Assembly (NCBI GenBank): GCA_041401985.1
Contig: JAWKTE010000008.1
Span: 62,001-126,000, forward strand
Source of the DNA: JACKHA01 sp041401985
GTDB taxonomy: Bacteria; Planctomycetota; Phycisphaerae; Phycisphaerales; UBA1924
Direction: 5' to 3'
DNA length: 64,000 nt
Shown here: piece by piece, positions 25,503 through 33,965 of the stretch
How the letters are laid out: every line of letters starts with the position of its first letter
Numbering within the stretch: position 1 is the stretch's first letter
Translations under genes and position numbers: made by a program
Notes under the pieces: generated by a model
Told to the model about the DNA's origin: nothing
The model's input: only the letters and a program-made list of their open reading frames with translations
Databases searched by the model: none

Positions 25503-27689
25503 ATGAACCACCCGGTCGGCCAAACCTTCTCGGACACCTGGTACCGCGTCGCGCCGCTGCGCGCGAAGGTGTCGCCGCACGCGCACGTCATCCGCCAGAA
25601 GTTCGGCGACTCGACCGCCTACATCGTCGAGGACCCGGTCAGCGGCGACTACTACCGCTGCAGCGAGGCCGCGATCCACTTCCTGGGCATGCTCGACGGG
25701 CGAGCCACGGTGGACGACGCGTGGAAGGCCTGCGCCACGCAACTGGGCGACGACGCCCCGACCCAGAAGGAATGTATCGACCTGCTGAGCAAACTCCAGA
25801 ACTTCGGGCTGCTGGTGGGCGAGCAGCCGCTGGCGGCCGACATGGTCGAGGCCCGCATCGAGGAAGTCGAGCGGACGCGCCGGAAGCAGCGGGCCGGCAA
25901 GTGGTTCTTCTTCTCGATCCCGTTGCTGAACCCCGACCGCTTCCTGCGGGCCACGCTGCACCTGTACCGCCCGCTGTTCTCGCGATGGGGGCTGGCGGCG
26001 TGGGTGCTGCTCGTGGGCGTCGCGCTGTGGCATCTGGCGTCCAACTCGCGTGGGTTCGTGGACGAGTTCGGCACGATCCTCGACCCGGCCAACCTGCTGT
26101 GGTTCACGGGGCTGTTCCTGGTGCTGCGGGCCGTGCACGAGTTCGGGCACGCGATGGCGTGCCGGGCGCTCGGCGGGCGGTGCACCGAGATCGGGCTGCT
26201 GATGATCGCGGTCGTGCTGCCGCTGCCGTACTGCGACGCGTCGAGCGCGTGGCGATTCCCGGAGGTGTGGCGGCGCGTGGTCGTGTCGGCGGGGGGTGTG
26301 CTCGCCGAGAGCGTGTTTGCCGCGATCGCCGCGATCATCTGGGCCCGCACAGAAGCGGGCACGCTGGCCCACGCGCTGTCGTACAACACGGTGATCGCTT
26401 CGGGGATCGCCACACTCGTGTTCAATCTGAACCCGCTGCTGCGCTACGACGGGTACTACATCCTCTCGGACATCACCGGCATCCCCAACCTGGCCCAGCG
26501 CTCGCGCGACATGGCCAAGCACCTGCTGGAGCGGTACGCGTTCGGGGTGCGCGGGATCGATCCGCCGCACACGCGCGGCCGCGGCGAGCGGGCCATCCTG
26601 CTGGTGTACTCGCTGCTCTCGATGCCGTACCGCGTGCTGGTCATGGGCATGATCGTGTGGGTGCTTCTGACGACCGTGCCGTGGGTCGGCGTGCCGCTTG
26701 CAATCGTGGGCGGGTTCATCGTGCTGGTGCTGCCGCTGGCGGTGGGGGTGTCGTACCTGCTCACGTCGCCGCGCCTGATGGGGCGGCGTGCGCGGGCGGT
26801 GTCGATCTCGGCGGCGGTGGTGGGGGCGGTGGTGGTCGGGCTGGGCGTGGCGCCGGCGCCGTCGGGGGTGTTCGCGATCGCAACCGTCGAGCCGGCCAGG
26901 CGCGGGCCGATCCGGACGCTGGAGGAGGGGCGCGTCGTGGCGACGCACGTGGTCCCGGGCGCACTGGTCCGGGCGGGCGATCCGATCCTCACGCTCGAGA
27001 GCGCGGAACTCACCGCGGAGATCGAGGCGACCCGCGCGATGCGCGACCAGGCGCTCGCGGCGATCGATGCCGCAATGGGGCCGCGTCCCGCGGAGGCCGC
27101 GGTCGCGCGCCAGCGCCTGGCGTTCATCGAGGGCGAACTGGAGCGTCTCGACCGGCGGGCCGCTGATCTGGTCGTGCGGGCCCCGATCGACGGGCGACTC
27201 GTGACGGCGGGCGATATGGGCGCGACGCTCGACAACCTGCTCGGGCGCACGCTGGCCCGCGGGGCCCTGATCGCGTTCGTCGTGAGCGATGAACTGATCC
27301 TGCAGGCGTCGGTCTCCGACCGCGATTTCGCGTACGCCTTCCGCGAGCGCCGGGCCGAGGACACCGGCGCAACGTTCCGAATCCGCGGGCTGGCGGATCA
27401 GGAGATCCCCGCGGCGGTGACGCGCGTCGACGCCGCCGGCTCGCGCATCCTGGCCAGCCCGGCCCTGGCGGCCGCGGCCGGGGGCGACGTGCTGCTCGAT
27501 CCCACCGATCCCGACGGGCGGCGCACCCTCGAGGCCCAGTTCCTGGTCGAACTCGCGCCGGACCGATTGCCCGAGGGCGTGATGCCCGGCGTGCGAGCCC
27601 GCGTGCGGTTCGACGCCGGCACGGACCCGCTGCTGAGCCAGTGGTGGCGTCGCCTCCGCCAGCGCGTGACCGATCGGCTGGGGGTGTAG
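25503..27689 (+). CDS. M50-family membrane metalloprotease fused to a HlyD-type adaptor domain
   Basis: 728 residues from the ATG at 25503. The N-terminal about 110 residues resemble a PqqD-like or winged-helix peptide-binding domain (DSTAYIVEDPVSGDYYRCSE, then AIHFLGMLDG). Residues about 150-420 are multi-spanning and hold the zinc protease signature HEFGH at 212-216 and the second ligand motif LNPLLRYDGYY near 310-320. After further membrane spans comes a lipoyl/HlyD half-motif pair (GRVVATHVVPGALVRAGDPI; VRAPIDGRLVTAGDMGATLD) with an intervening coiled coil and barrel. Site-2-type proteases cut substrates within membranes; fusion to an adaptor suggests it processes or passes on an exported substrate. 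It is directly followed by the SecA-like gene with a two-base gap. Confidence 0.85.
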   Translation: MNHPVGQTFSDTWYRVAPLRAKVSPHAHVIRQKFGDSTAYIVEDPVSGDYYRCSEAAIHFLGMLDGRATVDDAWKACATQLGDDAPTQKECIDLLSKLQNFGLLVGEQPLAADMVEARIEEVERTRRKQRAGKWFFFSIPLLNPDRFLRATLHLYRPLFSRWGLAAWVLLVGVALWHLASNSRGFVDEFGTILDPANLLWFTGLFLVLRAVHEFGHAMACRALGGRCTEIGLLMIAVVLPLPYCDASSAWRFPEVWRRVVVSAGGVLAESVFAAIAAIIWARTEAGTLAHALSYNTVIASGIATLVFNLNPLLRYDGYYILSDITGIPNLAQRSRDMAKHLLERYAFGVRGIDPPHTRGRGERAILLVYSLLSMPYRVLVMGMIVWVLLTTVPWVGVPLAIVGGFIVLVLPLAVGVSYLLTSPRLMGRRARAVSISAAVVGAVVVGLGVAPAPSGVFAIATVEPARRGPIRTLEEGRVVATHVVPGALVRAGDPILTLESAELTAEIEATRAMRDQALAAIDAAMGPRPAEAAVARQRLAFIEGELERLDRRAADLVVRAPIDGRLVTAGDMGATLDNLLGRTLARGALIAFVVSDELILQASVSDRDFAYAFRERRAEDTGATFRIRGLADQEIPAAVTRVDAAGSRILASPALAAAAGGDVLLDPTDPDGRRTLEAQFLVELAPDRLPEGVMPGVRARVRFDAGTDPLLSQWWRRLRQRVTDRLGV

Positions 27690-27691
27690 CG

Positions 27692-29866
27692 ATGTCCGCC
27701 TTCGCACGCGAGTCCGCCGACACCTTTCCGCAATCGATGCGGGCGGGCGGTCTGCCGGGGGTTGGTACGACGCGCACGCTCCCGCCTCGCGCGCTGTCGC
27801 TGCACACGCCGCGTGAGGTCGTCGACGACAGCCACCTCTGGCCGGCCCTCGCGCACCCCGTTCGGCGCGAGCAGCCGGTCCGGGGCCTCGACGCCTTCGC
27901 CGCGTTCCTGCGGGGCTCGTGGGCCAGACGCCGCGCCTCGGGCGCGATGCGCCGGCGCGCCGAGCGGATCGTCGACGCCGCGAGGGCCCTCACGCACGCG
28001 AGCGACCGCGTGCTCGCAGACAAGATCGCCGACGCCCGCGACGCCCTCGTCGTCCGCCCGCGCGACGCGGCCCTCGTCGACGCCGCCATGGCGCTGGGCC
28101 ACGAGGCCGTCCGGCGCGAGACCGGCCTCTCGCTCTACGTCGAGCAGGTCATGGGCGGGCTGGCGATGTACGCCGGCGCCTGCGCCGAGATGGCCACCGG
28201 CGAGGGCAAGACCGTTACCGCCATCCTGCCCACCGCCCTGCTCGCCTGGCAGCGGCGCGGCGTGCACGTCCTGACCGTCAACGACTACCTGGCCGCACGC
28301 GACGCGGAGATCACCGGCCCGTCGTACAGGCGACTGGGCGTGTCGGTCGGGGCGATCGTGGACGCGACCAAGGACGCCGAGCGGCGCGAGTTGTACCAAC
28401 GCGACGTGGTGTACGCCGCGGACAAGCAGGTGATCTTCGATTTCCTCCGCGACCGCCTGAAGAGCCCGATAGAGCCGCGGCTTGCGTCGCTGATTCTGGA
28501 GGACTTGGCCGAGGCCGGGCAGCGGACTTGGAGCCGCCAGGTCGTGCAGCGGGGCCTGTACGCGGCGGTGGTGGACGAGGCCGACAGCGTGCTGATCGAC
28601 GAGGCCGTCACGCCCGCGATCATCGGGGCCGACTCGGGCGTCGAGGACGAGGCGGCGGCCCTGCACTACCGCGTCGCGGCGACCATCGCGCGCGACATGA
28701 CCGAGCGCGAGGACTACATCGTCGACACCCGCCTGCACAAGGTCCGCATGACCGATCGCGGGCGCGAGCGTCTGGCCGAGCGGGCCGGCGAGTTCCCGGC
28801 GTTCTGGCGGGGGCCGCGGCGCAGCGAGGAACTGCTGGTGCAGGCCCTCACAGCCGTGTCGCTCTACACGCTCGGCGACGACTACATCATCCAGCAGGAA
28901 CAGCAGGACGACGCGGCGCACGCAGACGCCACACAGAGGGCCAAGCCGGAGCCCAAGCCGGAGCCCAAACAGGAAATCGTCATCGTCGATCGCTCCACCG
29001 GTCGCGTGCTCAAGGGGCGCAAGTGGCAACTCGGCCTGCACCAGGCCGTCGAGGCCAAAGAGGGCGTGCCGATCTCGCAGGACCGTTCGACCACCGCCCG
29101 CACGTCGTACCAGCGGTTTTTCCAGCGGTACCACCACATTTGCGGCATGACCGGCACGGGCTGGGAGGTCGGGGCCGAACTCTGGCGCGACTACGGGCTG
29201 CGGGTCGTCCGCATCCCCACGCACCGTCCTGTGATCCGGAGGCGTGCCGCCGACCGCGTGTTCGCGAGCGAGCAGCGCAAGTTCGAGGCGGTAGCCAAGC
29301 GAGTCGAGGAGTTCCACCGCGCCGGACGCCCGGTGCTGGTCGGCACGCGCAGCGTCGAGTCGTCCGAGCGCTTGGGCGCACTGCTGGGCGAGCGCGGCGT
29401 CGCGTGCCGCGTCCTGAACGCGACGCGCGAGAGGGCGGAGGCCGACATCGTGGCCCTGGCCGGGCGTCACGGGGCCGTGACCGTCGCAACCAACATGGCT
29501 GGGCGCGGCACAGACATCAAGCTCGAGAGCGACACCCGCGACCTCGGCGGCCTGGTCGTGCTCGCCACCGAGCGCCACGACGAGTCACGCGTCGACCGCC
29601 AGTTGTTCGGACGCTCCGGGCGTCAGGGCGATCCCGGCCTGGCCCAGGCGTTCGTCAGCCTCGACGATGCGCTGATCAAGCGCAACGGCCTGGCCCCGCT
29701 TGTCTGGCTGTGCCGGCGCACGCACGGGCCGGTGCGAGCCTTGATTGGACGCCTCCTGTGGGCCCAGGCCCAGTGGGGCTCGGGGCGCAAGGCGGCGGTC
29801 ATCCGCGCCGAGGTGGCGAAGGCCGAGGCGTGGTACGAGATGGCGATGCACCACCGGACGAGATGA
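27692..29866 (+). CDS. SecA-like ATPase (accessory, short form)
   Basis: 724 residues from the ATG at 27692, three bases after the previous stop. SecA motor motifs are intact: MATGEGKTV (Walker A), VLTVNDYLAARDAE, the Walker B motif in VVDEADSVLIDEA, the preprotein-crosslinking region, CGMTGTGWE, TNMAGRGTDIKL and the arginine-finger line DRQLFGRSGRQGDPG. It is shorter than housekeeping SecA (about 850-900), lacks the C-terminal Cys-rich SecB-binding tail, and carries an insert rich in Pro/Glu/Lys near 425-445. This fits an accessory SecA2-type motor. Its operon partners (M50-HlyD and GAF-HlyD) suggest it feeds a dedicated export route rather than the general Sec pathway. Confidence 0.85.
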   Translation: MSAFARESADTFPQSMRAGGLPGVGTTRTLPPRALSLHTPREVVDDSHLWPALAHPVRREQPVRGLDAFAAFLRGSWARRRASGAMRRRAERIVDAARALTHASDRVLADKIADARDALVVRPRDAALVDAAMALGHEAVRRETGLSLYVEQVMGGLAMYAGACAEMATGEGKTVTAILPTALLAWQRRGVHVLTVNDYLAARDAEITGPSYRRLGVSVGAIVDATKDAERRELYQRDVVYAADKQVIFDFLRDRLKSPIEPRLASLILEDLAEAGQRTWSRQVVQRGLYAAVVDEADSVLIDEAVTPAIIGADSGVEDEAAALHYRVAATIARDMTEREDYIVDTRLHKVRMTDRGRERLAERAGEFPAFWRGPRRSEELLVQALTAVSLYTLGDDYIIQQEQQDDAAHADATQRAKPEPKPEPKQEIVIVDRSTGRVLKGRKWQLGLHQAVEAKEGVPISQDRSTTARTSYQRFFQRYHHICGMTGTGWEVGAELWRDYGLRVVRIPTHRPVIRRRAADRVFASEQRKFEAVAKRVEEFHRAGRPVLVGTRSVESSERLGALLGERGVACRVLNATRERAEADIVALAGRHGAVTVATNMAGRGTDIKLESDTRDLGGLVVLATERHDESRVDRQLFGRSGRQGDPGLAQAFVSLDDALIKRNGLAPLVWLCRRTHGPVRALIGRLLWAQAQWGSGRKAAVIRAEVAKAEAWYEMAMHHRTR

Positions 29867-29928
29867 TCGCGTCGAAGCCGCGATCGGAAGGTCGTCACGA
29901 GCGGCCGGCGCTCGCTCGATGCAAGGAA

Positions 29929-30951
29929 TCAGGCCCCAAGACCCGCCCGCACCGCGTCGAGCCGCCCCTCCGGCGCGATCAGAATCCACGCACGCCCGCG
30001 ATGTTCGATCGGCGCCCACTCCACGCTCGGACCCGCCTCATCGCCAACACCCGCCAGCGTCCCCCGACCTCGACTCACCCCATCCTCAAACTCCACCGAC
30101 GCGCACAACGCCCCGATCGCCTCCGCGATCCCCCGCGCCACCGTGCCCGCGTTGCGCCCGGTCGTGATCCCAACCCGCACCGTGGGCGTGCCATCCACGT
30201 CCTCAAGAATGATCGGTCCGCTCAGCGAGTCGAGCAGCGAGCGCACGCGTGACCGATCCGACGCGTTCCACCGGCGCATCGCCGCGTCGAACTCGTTCCG
30301 CTCCTCGGCCGGAACCAGCGCCCGCCGGTACGCAAGGGCCGCCTCCAGCCACGCGTTCCAGCGCGGCTGCACCCACACCTCGTCGGCGGCGTCGGGCAGA
30401 CGCGGCCCCGGCATCGACAGGGTCAGCCGCGTCCACGTCCCCGGCGGCTCGTCCCGATACGACACGTCGAGTTCGAGCGTCAGCGGGCGGTCGTCGTCCA
30501 TCCGCCGCGTCGTCAGCACAAGTTCGCGCGCGTTGGCCAGGCCGACCAGCCGCAGCGCCTGGTTGAGGCGTTGATCCAGGAACGCCTCGGGGTGCCCACG
30601 CCGAACCGCGTTCAGGTCGAGCCCGAGCCGCGCCACCGCCTCGCCTCGCCCGGGGGCGAGGCCGGCGGGCGGACGGTCGAGCGCCTCGGTCTCAACACCG
30701 AACCCGAGTGAAGTTCCGACGAGCCAAGCCGCGAGATCACCAACGGCCGCGGCATCGTCCGGGAGTTCCGCGGCGCGGGAACGCTCGACCCAGACCTCGG
30801 CGTTGCCGCGGCGTGGCTGCCCGTCTCCACTGGCCTCCCGCTGCCGCGTGGCTGGCGCGGCGTCCACGGACGCCACCGCGCAGCCGATCAGCAGGGTGAT
30901 CGCTGCGAACAGAGAACCGACCACCGGTCCGATCGTGGGGCGCGGGCTCAT
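29929..30951 (-). CDS. Predicted lipoprotein of unknown function
   Basis: 340 residues from the ATG at 30951. The N terminus is hydrophobic with a lipobox-like LIGC (about residues 20-23) followed by AVASVDAAPATRQ, so lipid attachment is likely, although ordinary cleavage after VDA is possible. The rest is Arg/Asp/Glu-rich with few cysteines and has no motif I recognise. Phrases such as ELVLTTRRMDDDRPLTLELD and VRVGITTGRNAGTVARGIAE suggest a mixed alpha/beta fold. It converges with the SecA-like gene, 62 bases away, and shares its strand with kbl, whose stop lies 84 bases upstream. Confidence 0.7.
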   Translation of the reverse strand: MSPRPTIGPVVGSLFAAITLLIGCAVASVDAAPATRQREASGDGQPRRGNAEVWVERSRAAELPDDAAAVGDLAAWLVGTSLGFGVETEALDRPPAGLAPGRGEAVARLGLDLNAVRRGHPEAFLDQRLNQALRLVGLANARELVLTTRRMDDDRPLTLELDVSYRDEPPGTWTRLTLSMPGPRLPDAADEVWVQPRWNAWLEAALAYRRALVPAEERNEFDAAMRRWNASDRSRVRSLLDSLSGPIILEDVDGTPTVRVGITTGRNAGTVARGIAEAIGALCASVEFEDGVSRGRGTLAGVGDEAGPSVEWAPIEHRGRAWILIAPEGRLDAVRAGLGA

Positions 30952-31034
30952 GCCGCAAGCGTATCGCAAACCCCGCCACGCCGATCCCCGCGAGGCTGCT
31001 CGACTCTGCTCGAGGCCGCCCGCCCCCGAGTCGT

Positions 31035-32357
31035 TCACAGCCGCTTCAGCGTGTCCACCAGCCGGTCGATGTGCTGCCTCGTGTGGGCCGCCGAGATCTG
31101 GACCCGCAGGCGGGCCTCGCCCTCGGGCACCACCGGATAGCCGAACCCGATCACGAACACGCCGAGTTCCAGCAGGCGCTTGCTCATGGCGATCGCCTTG
31201 GCCGTGTCGTGCACGATGATCGGGCAGATGGCGGTGGGGGACTCGAGCACATCGAACCCCGCCCCGCGGATCTGCTCGCGCGCGTAGGCCGTGTTGTCCT
31301 TGAGGCGTTGCACCCGCTCCGGTTCCCGGAGCACGATCTCGATCGCCTTGGCCGCCGAGCACGCCACCGACACCGGCAGCGCATTGGAGAACAGCGTCGG
31401 ACGCCCGCGCTGGATCAGCAGTTCCGAGCAGCGCTTGGCCCCGGCGATGAATCCGCCCGCGGCCCCGCCCAGCGCCTTGCCCAAGGTTCCCGTGAAAATG
31501 TCGGGGGGAAGCGACGAAGCGACGGAGCGACGCAGCGACGAAGGGTCCGAGCCCGCAGACGCAGCGCCGCTTGCCGCCTTCCCACCGTCGCTCCGTCGCT
31601 CCGTCGCTGCGTCGCTCGCCTCTCCCACCATCCCCCAGTGCTCGTGCGTCCCGCGCCCCGTCTTGCCCATCACGCCGTGCCCGTGCGAGTCGTCCACGAT
31701 CAGCATCGCGTCGAACTCGTCGCACAGGGCCCGAAGCCCCGGCAGGTCGGCGATGTCGCCCTCCATGGAGAACACGCCGTCGGTCACGACCCAGATCTGG
31801 CCCGTGACCTCCGGATTGGCCCGCGCGGCCTCCAGGCGGGCCCGCGCATCGGCCAAGTCCGCGTGCTTGTACACGCCCTTGAGCACGCCCTTCTTGATTG
31901 CCGGCGTCAGGCGGATCGAGTCGATGATGCACGCGTGGTTCAGCGCATCCGAGAGGATGTAGTCCCCCGCCTCGCAGAACGTCGGGAACAACGCCTCGGT
32001 CGCCTGCCAGCACGACACGAACGTGTACGACGACTCCGTGCCCATGTACCGCGCGATCACTTCCTCCAGATGCTCGTGCGGCTCGAACGTCCCGCAGATG
32101 AACCGCACCGACGCCGTGCCCGCGCCGTACCTCTTCAGCCCCTCGATCCCGGCTTCCACGACCTCCGGGTGGTTGGCCAGGCCCAGGTAGTTGTTGCTGC
32201 AGAAGCACAGGCACTTGCCGTAGCCGCGGATCTCGACCTCGGCGTCCATCGCCCCGTTGAGCGTGCGCAGGTGCTTGTACTGCCCGCCGGCTTCGAGCGA
32301 GCGAAGGGTCTCATCGGTGCGGCGGTCGAAGGCGCGGGCGGCAGCGGTCGTGGGCAT
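31035..32357 (-). CDS. kbl: Glycine C-acetyltransferase (2-amino-3-ketobutyrate CoA ligase) with a repeat-derived insert
   Basis: 440 residues from the ATG at 32357 (GGGGAGCC upstream), about 40 longer than the usual 398. It is a fold-type I PLP enzyme: CFCSNNYLGLANHPEV, GAGTASVRFICGTFEPHEHL, VTDGVFSMEGDIADLPGL, IVDDSHGHGVMGKTGRGTHE, and the PLP lysine in FTGTLGKALGG (K294). It cleaves 2-amino-3-ketobutyrate with CoA to glycine and acetyl-CoA. Residues about 245-285, immediately before the PLP-lysine motif, are a low-complexity insert (for example SDAATERRSDGGKA) encoded by a dispersed repeat that keeps the frame. Related 5-aminolevulinate or 8-amino-7-oxononanoate synthases are less likely given the Kbl-like signatures. 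Confidence 0.88.
   Translation of the reverse strand: MPTTAAARAFDRRTDETLRSLEAGGQYKHLRTLNGAMDAEVEIRGYGKCLCFCSNNYLGLANHPEVVEAGIEGLKRYGAGTASVRFICGTFEPHEHLEEVIARYMGTESSYTFVSCWQATEALFPTFCEAGDYILSDALNHACIIDSIRLTPAIKKGVLKGVYKHADLADARARLEAARANPEVTGQIWVVTDGVFSMEGDIADLPGLRALCDEFDAMLIVDDSHGHGVMGKTGRGTHEHWGMVGEASDAATERRSDGGKAASGAASAGSDPSSLRRSVASSLPPDIFTGTLGKALGGAAGGFIAGAKRCSELLIQRGRPTLFSNALPVSVACSAAKAIEIVLREPERVQRLKDNTAYAREQIRGAGFDVLESPTAICPIIVHDTAKAIAMSKRLLELGVFVIGFGYPVVPEGEARLRVQISAAHTRQHIDRLVDTLKRL
31506..31620. repeat. Dispersed repeat A, in-frame copy inside kbl
   Basis: The left arm (about 31508-31543) is made of GCGACGAAGCGACGGAGC-type units. The right arm (about 31581-31620) is their reverse complement (CGTCGCTCCGTCGCTCCGTC). 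About 37 unique bases lie between. The whole insert is close to 123 bases, a multiple of three. Confidence 0.8.
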
Positions 32358-32395
32358 GGGTGGCTCCCCGGTGATGCGGGATGGTTGGACATCGC

Positions 32396-32434
32396 CGGCA
32401 AAAAGCAAAGCGGGCCGGGAAACTCCCGGCCCGC
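32396..32434 (-). terminator. Rho-independent terminator for the RRM-protein gene
   Basis: Read on the minus strand: perfect stem GCGGGCCGGGA / TCCCGGCCCGC with a three-base loop, followed by TTTGCTTTTT. It sits between the RRM gene and kbl. Confidence 0.85.
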
Positions 32435-32494
32435 GCTCAGATCAGGATTGATCAGACGAGGATGGCTCGCAAGGAGCGAGCGGTCCCGCGGGGC

Positions 32495-32899
32495 TTACCA
32501 GCCGCCGCGTCCGCCGCCGCCGCCGCCACCGCCGCCGTAGCCACCACGGCCGCCGCCACCGCCGCCGCCGAAGCCGCCACGGCCGCCGCCGCCGCCACCG
32601 AACCCGCCGCCACCGCCGCGGCGACCACCACCACCGCCGCCGAAGCCGCCGCGGTCCTCGCGCGGGCGGGCCTCGTTGACGGTGAGGTCACGCCCGTCGA
32701 TGTTCTGGCCGTTGAGCGCGTTGATCGCGTTCTGGGCCTCTCCGGCGTCGTTCATCTCGACGAAGCCGAAGCCGCGGGGACGACCGGTCTCGCGATCCAT
32801 CACGAGGGTCGCGGAGGCCACCTGGCCGTGCTCCTCGAACAGCTCGCGGAGACGGTCTTCAGTGGTCTGGAAAGAGAGATTGCCGACGTAAATCTTCAT
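32495..32899 (-). CDS. Glycine-rich RNA-binding protein (single RRM)
   Basis: 134 residues. Residues 1-78 are one RRM domain with RNP2 (KIYVGNLSF) and RNP1 (RPRGFGFVEM), the two aromatic RNA-contact strands, both intact. The remaining about 50 residues are Gly-Gly-(Arg/Phe/Tyr) repeats. Such proteins occur in cyanobacteria, proteobacteria and planctomycetes and bind single-stranded RNA, often in cold or stress responses. The ATG lies about 120 bases below a candidate promoter, leaving a longish leader that might serve temperature control, which is inference. It is followed by its own strong terminator, so it is probably monocistronic. Confidence 0.93.
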   Translation of the reverse strand: MKIYVGNLSFQTTEDRLRELFEEHGQVASATLVMDRETGRPRGFGFVEMNDAGEAQNAINALNGQNIDGRDLTVNEARPREDRGGFGGGGGGRRGGGGGFGGGGGGRGGFGGGGGGGRGGYGGGGGGGGGRGGW

Positions 32900-33018
32900 G
32901 AGGCACTCGAATCCATCGCCCGAACCATGAACCGCTGCGCAGAATCGGGCGAGATCGAGCGCCGGTAGCCCCGACGGCGGCGTCCGACTGGTGGACGCCT
33001 CCTACCTGAACCGCCCAG

Positions 33019-33027
33019 AGTATACCA
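33019..33027 (-). promoter_or_regulatory. Candidate extended -10 promoter for the RRM gene
   Basis: On the minus strand the stretch reads TGGTATACT, an extended -10 box (TG-N-TATAAT type). No good -35 is visible at 17 bases. It would give a leader of about 110 bases. Confidence 0.35.
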
Positions 33028-33468
33028 CACCGGGCCTTTGTTTGCGTCGTGTTCTGTGGAAATCTTTGTCGGACCCACGACTTCCCGCCCGCAGGGGGGT
33101 ATTCTGAGGGCTGGACCGCGTCTCGGAGGCCATTTTCAGGCCCAATCCCGCCGAAGGCAGGTCCGTGCCGGAGCCTTTGATGACCGCCGCTGCCCGCTAA
33201 TCCGCCCGCCCGTTCCCCCCGGCCGCCTTGTAGGACGAGCGGCCCATGCGTGGACACGGAGCGACCCCGCCCGCCGAATCCGGCCGGGTGCGCGATCGCG
33301 TTGCCGGCGGATCGGCCCCACGCCCTCCCCAAGCGCCGACCAACGTCGCAGCCCGGGTCAGGGCCCCCTCCAACCAACCTCGTCCGCAACCGCCACGCTT
33401 CCCCGCGGCCCGTCCGCGCGAGCCCCTCGCCCGCGCGACCACCGGCGCCGCCACTGGCCGGACTTCCC
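33028..33468. other. Region between the RRM gene leader and the RNHCP gene
   Basis: About 440 GC-rich bases. An open frame runs in from 33250 upstream of the RNHCP start, but it is Pro/Arg-rich and looks non-coding. I see no RNA gene or repeat copy. Confidence 0.4.
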
Positions 33469-33822
33469 ATGTCCCGAAAGTCTCGCCCCGACGACCGGGG
33501 CTTCTCGTGCATCCGATGCGCCCGCCCCGTCCCCGGCGTCGCCTGGGGCACCAGCCATCGCAACCACTGCCCGCACTGCCTCTGGTCACGACACCTCGAC
33601 GACGAGCCCGGCGACCGACGCTGCCCCTGCGCCCAGCCCATGGAGCCCATCGGCATCGAGGTCCGCGCCGGAGGCGAGTGGGCCATCATCCACCGCTGCG
33701 CCGGCTGCGGCGTCCTGCGCACCAACCGCATCGCCGGCGACGACTCCGAACGCACCCTGCTCGCCCTGGCCCTCAGGCCCATCGCCAGGCCGGCGTTCCC
33801 GCTGGATGGGTTCGAGGGGTGA
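33469..33822 (+). CDS. RNHCP domain protein
   Basis: 117 residues from the ATG at 33469. It matches the RNHCP domain well: GFSCIRCARPVPG, then THRNHCPHCLWSRHLDDEPG, then a Met-Glu-Pro-Ile-Gly stretch, IHRCAGCGVLRTNRIAGDD, and a Leu/Ala-rich end. The RNHCP Cys/His residues form zinc knuckles, and the role of the family is unknown. A longer ORF from 33250 adds a Pro/Arg-rich stretch without family similarity, so I prefer the short start. There is no clear ribosome-binding site, so the start is moderately certain. The next gene is 143 bases downstream. Confidence 0.85.
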   Translation: MSRKSRPDDRGFSCIRCARPVPGVAWGTSHRNHCPHCLWSRHLDDEPGDRRCPCAQPMEPIGIEVRAGGEWAIIHRCAGCGVLRTNRIAGDDSERTLLALALRPIARPAFPLDGFEG

Positions 33823-33965
33823 GGCGGCGAGATGGTGTCTTCGTGTCAGGAATCCGCGGATTCGGCGTGAGCGACACCGCCACCCTCTCGCTTTGGTGCG
33901 GTGCCGGGGGCGACCCGGCGAATGACACTCCACCACCAACAAAAGGACCACAAGGGAGGTTCACC

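Noticed and set aside
30000..30560. Plus-strand open frames (for example 30143-30574) opposite the lipoprotein
   Set aside because: Ser/Arg-rich and without a start context; the minus-strand lipoprotein has a signal sequence.
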